IMG/VR virus record: IMGVR_UViG_3300009168_000004
Coordinates: 1 to 64,000 of that record
Origin: a virus
Direction: 5' to 3' (one strand)
Length of the DNA: 64,000 nt
Shown piece after piece: positions 62,022-64,000 of the stretch. Below the pieces are notes generated by a model, which was not told where the DNA came from, ran no database searches, and saw only the letters and a program-made list of their open reading frames with translations. A program made the position numbers and the translations under genes. Within the stretch, counting starts at the first letter, position 1, and every line of letters starts with the position of its first letter.

Positions 62022-63122
62022 CTATCCGCGCGCCCGGAGCTGCTTCTTCCGGGGCGTGGAGTTCTTTGTGGCCTCAGCCTCGAGCGCCACCCTGACCATC
62101 AGCATGTCCGACGGGTCGCCGGTCGTGCTGTATGCCTCGACGTCCACGCCAGCCTCGGTTGCTGCGGCGCGGATGCCCTTCATGTCGTAGTTCCGCCGGC
62201 CCTTCACGGCCGACCAGGTCACCACGCCGGGGATGCGGCGGATGCCCTTGTCCTTCAGCCTGTCCTTGATGAGCTGCTTCTGGGTGTTCAGGGCGATCTC
62301 GGCCTTGTCTTTCAGGCCGTCCAGGCGCTCGTGCTCCCGGCACAGGTCGGTGATCTCAGCGGTGAACTGGGGGTCGGCTGCCGCCTCAGACTCCGGGACG
62401 GAGTGGCGGACGATGCCGCAGGCCTGGGTGAACGGGCAGTACTCGCACTCCTTGCCGCCGGCGATCCACCCCTCCGGGGGCAGCTCGTCGGGGCGGGTTG
62501 CGGTCTTGATCCGGACGGCGCGCTTGTGGCCTGCGTCGTAGACCTTCGGGTCGAACTTGATCGCGAACTCGTGGACTTCGTCCAGGAAGGAGGCGTCCAT
62601 GTAGGACAGGATCGCGTACTCCGGCTTGTAGACGGTCAGCTCCCGGACCAGGCCGAGCTGCATCTGCGTCTGGAACTCGTTCTCCTCCTTGGCCCTCGAC
62701 ATGTTCACGCGGGGGTCCACCGACTTGCACTCGACCAGGACGCACTGCCCCGCGCCGATGTCAGCGATCCCGAAGTCCTTCAGGAGCAGGTCCCGAGGCT
62801 GGTCGATCAGCAGCCCGTCTGGGGTCGCCGACGCGTATCGGTCGTTGAAGGTCTTCTGGTCCTTCCCGGCCCACAGGAGCTTCTTGCCGTACTTCCTGCG
62901 CATGGCGGGGACGTAGAAGTGCTGCTCGAGCAGCTTGCCCCTGGCCCTGGCGCCCCATCGGTCGCCGTGCCCCTCGTCCACTCGCCCCTCGGTCTTCACC
63001 CAGTACATCCTGCGGGAGCAGAGCCCGATCTCCGACGCGCCGATCGTGCGCTGCCGGTCCATCACGAACGTCGTCTCCATCGTTGGTGACAGCGCGTAGG
63101 CTTCCAGGGCTTCTCTAATCAT
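62022..63122 (-). CDS. Cas4/RecB-like PD-(D/E)XK nuclease with Fe-S cysteines
   Basis: 366-residue nuclease. Catalytic core: DRWGARARGKLLEQHF (motif I Glu), PDGLL (Asp102), CVLVECKSVD (Glu131-x-Lys133) and EFQTQMQLGLVREL (Gln motif). Cys35 (SEIGLCSRRMYW) and CEYCPFTQAC (Cys226, 229, 235) match the four cysteines that hold a 4Fe-4S cluster in Cas4/AddB. Such phage enzymes process DNA ends for recombination or degrade host DNA. There are no Cas genes beside it. Start ATG 63122. Confidence 0.8.
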   Translation of the reverse strand: MIREALEAYALSPTMETTFVMDRQRTIGASEIGLCSRRMYWVKTEGRVDEGHGDRWGARARGKLLEQHFYVPAMRRKYGKKLLWAGKDQKTFNDRYASATPDGLLIDQPRDLLLKDFGIADIGAGQCVLVECKSVDPRVNMSRAKEENEFQTQMQLGLVRELTVYKPEYAILSYMDASFLDEVHEFAIKFDPKVYDAGHKRAVRIKTATRPDELPPEGWIAGGKECEYCPFTQACGIVRHSVPESEAAADPQFTAEITDLCREHERLDGLKDKAEIALNTQKQLIKDRLKDKGIRRIPGVVTWSAVKGRRNYDMKGIRAAATEAGVDVEAYSTTGDPSDMLMVRVALEAEATKNSTPRKKQLRARG

Positions 63123-63366
63123 GTGGGATCTTGCTCACGTCGATGGTGGCGTCGTAGTCCCGCAGGGCATCGTCAGCGAACAGGAGCGCGTTCGCCCGCA
63201 TCTGGGCGATCCGTTCGCGATTGCGGAGGATGACGACAGCGTTCATTGCGCCCGGGATCTGAAGCTGGGCGGACACCGCCGCCACGTACGCGTCGCCCCA
63301 GAACTTGGCTCGAAGCTCGTGAACTTTTTCTTTTTTGACAAAGATGTCAGGCCTGGGAATTGTCAT
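63115..63366 (-). CDS. hypothetical protein, 83 aa
   Basis: 83-residue helical protein starting MTIPRPDIFVKKEKVHELR at ATG 63366. Residues 40-75 form one helix (RNRERIAQMRANALLFADDA). No family recognised. Its stop overlaps the start of the Cas4-like gene by eight bases. Confidence 0.55.
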   Translation of the reverse strand: MTIPRPDIFVKKEKVHELRAKFWGDAYVAAVSAQLQIPGAMNAVVILRNRERIAQMRANALLFADDALRDYDATIDVSKIPHD

Positions 63367-63420
63367 TCGGCATCTTCCTTCGGGTTATCTGAAGCCCCGC
63401 CGTCCGCGCTGGCACCGCAC

Positions 63421-63470
63421 GCGGATGGTCTGAGGCGAAACGGGGCCGACTGCGTGACCAGCCGACCCCA
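63421..63470 (-). terminator. possible terminator hairpin
   Basis: On the minus strand GGGGTCGGC pairs with GTCGGCCCC (two G-U pairs) around a 10-base loop and is followed by GTTTC. It follows the stop of the gene at 63477. Weak. Confidence 0.3.
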
Positions 63471-63476
63471 TCCCGC

Positions 63477-63758
63477 TTACGCTGCGATCTGCAGCGGCAC
63501 GCAATCCGAGGACAGCGGCATGCCAGGTCTCGGTCTGCACCGAAACTGGATGATCGTGCCCGTCGGGGTGGCCTGCACGGACTGGATCATATCCTTCCGG
63601 TCCATGATCGACTGCGCCCTGGCCATGATCGCCAGCCGCTCATCGCGCTGCTTCTGCTTCAGCGTGCGTCGCTCCACGCTGCCGAAAAGGTTGCCCAGGA
63701 AGTCGTCCATGGACTCTTCGCGGCGTGGCGTGGGAACGAACTCTACTCGTCCGCACAT
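63477..63758 (-). CDS. hypothetical protein, 93 aa
   Basis: 93-residue basic protein (MCGRVEFVPTPRREESMDDF), with a helix KQKQRDERLAIMARAQSIMD and a beta C-terminus. ATG 63758 has AAGGAGG upstream, so it is preferred over ATG 63710. No family recognised. Confidence 0.55.
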   Translation of the reverse strand: MCGRVEFVPTPRREESMDDFLGNLFGSVERRTLKQKQRDERLAIMARAQSIMDRKDMIQSVQATPTGTIIQFRCRPRPGMPLSSDCVPLQIAA

Positions 63759-63856
63759 CGAAGCCTCCTTGTCTACGCACAGGGGTCAACTGGGGAAGGT
63801 GCGTGCGCTTCCAGCCTGCCCGACGGGGACCATACCACTTCGGCCCAGCGAGGCCA

Positions 63857-64000
63857 CTAGGAATTTGAGGGTTGTCCCCCAGCAGTGTGAATGCGAAACA
63901 AGCGGAGCTGACTGGACGACTCCAGCATCAGGGGATGGCGGGGATGCCCGTCCTTCGTCAGACCAAGGCAATGCACCGGAATGCCCTGTCGGTCAAGCAT
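63857..64000 (-). CDS. partial hypothetical protein (runs off the window edge)
   Basis: At least 47 codons, ending TAG at 63857. The visible N-terminus reads MLDRQGIPVHCLGLTKDGHP then RHPLMLE; the CLGLTKDGHPRHPL segment has the look of a conserved phage motif. The ATG is the last triplet of the window, so the true start may lie outside. Function not known. Confidence 0.5.
   Translation of the reverse strand: MLDRQGIPVHCLGLTKDGHPRHPLMLESSSQLRLFRIHTAGGQPSNS

Noticed and set aside
62022-63122. Cas4 as part of a CRISPR adaptation module
   Set aside because: Only the nuclease is present with no other Cas genes or array; stand-alone Cas4-like exonucleases are usual in phage recombination modules.
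63786-63971. 61-codon minus-strand frame near the right end
   Set aside because: Composition is Ser/Pro/Gly-rich and another frame gives a better motif (CLGLTKDGHPRHPL), annotated at 63857-64000.

Overview
The window looks like about 64 kb of a tailed double-stranded DNA bacteriophage with a long non-contractile tail (siphovirus type): HK97-type head genes, a tube protein, a tail assembly chaperone with a probable frameshift and a 720-residue tape measure are present, and no sheath or contractile baseplate is seen. The base composition is G+C-rich. Two genes suggest an alphaproteobacterial host: a GcrA-family regulator (55158-55832) and an XRE repressor of a type common in that class (18879-19277). 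I see no integrase, no tRNA gene, no credible endolysin and no CRISPR array. Almost every gene reads leftwards (minus strand); the exception is a six-gene rightward cassette at 17237-19492.

Right end, 57761-64000 (replication and recombination): a partial gene at the edge, two small genes, a Cas4-like Fe-S PD-(D/E)XK nuclease, an unrecognised protein with an acidic tail, and a 925-residue primase-polymerase/SF3 helicase. The primase is followed by a 409-base non-coding region with an AT-rich patch and dyads that is a candidate origin. Next comes a small-terminase-like gene, and then the oddest locus, 55835-57283. It holds fourteen copies of a 19-base core in strict 62-base phase, in three blocks. 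The units encode tandem micro-ORFs on the minus strand, and a secreted cysteine-rich protein sits between two of the blocks, directly upstream of the gcrA-like gene.

Structural region, 20283-55158: an unknown protein, large terminase, a portal fused to an Acb1-type anti-CBASS phosphoesterase, collagen-like and spike-like fibres, a Mu F-like head protein, then an inserted modification cassette (ATP-grasp ligase, membrane protein, methyltransferase, three glycosyltransferases). After that come protease/scaffold, cement protein, major capsid, connectors, tail completion, tube, chaperone, tape measure, tail-tip proteins and a six-domain discoidin-like adhesin. Most genes overlap by ATGA, so translation is tightly coupled.

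Rightward cassette, 17237-19492: a VRR-NUC nuclease, two unrecognised proteins, a small Tat-signal protein, the XRE repressor and a helix-turn-helix protein. It is divided from the leftward genes by a 300-base control region with three copies of a TTTACAT-N-GT-N-CG element.

Left arm, 1-16937 (early and metabolic genes): one operon (15811 to 10959) encodes asparagine synthetase, a divergent C5 cytosine methyltransferase, a zinc protein, a thymidylate synthase/dCMP hydroxymethylase homologue, a MazG-like NTPase and dCMP deaminase. This looks like control of nucleotide pools and possibly DNA base modification. Further left are a COOH-NH2 amidoligase, two gamma-glutamylcyclotransferase-like proteins, a Lar-like zinc protein, an HD hydrolase of the alarmone-hydrolase type and many very small genes. 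Many of the small genes have their own copy of an unusual promoter family with 20 or 21 bases between the -35-like and -10-like boxes. The amidoligase, cyclotransferases, class II amidotransferase (AsnB) and ATP-grasp ligase together may form a peptide- or amide-conjugating system.
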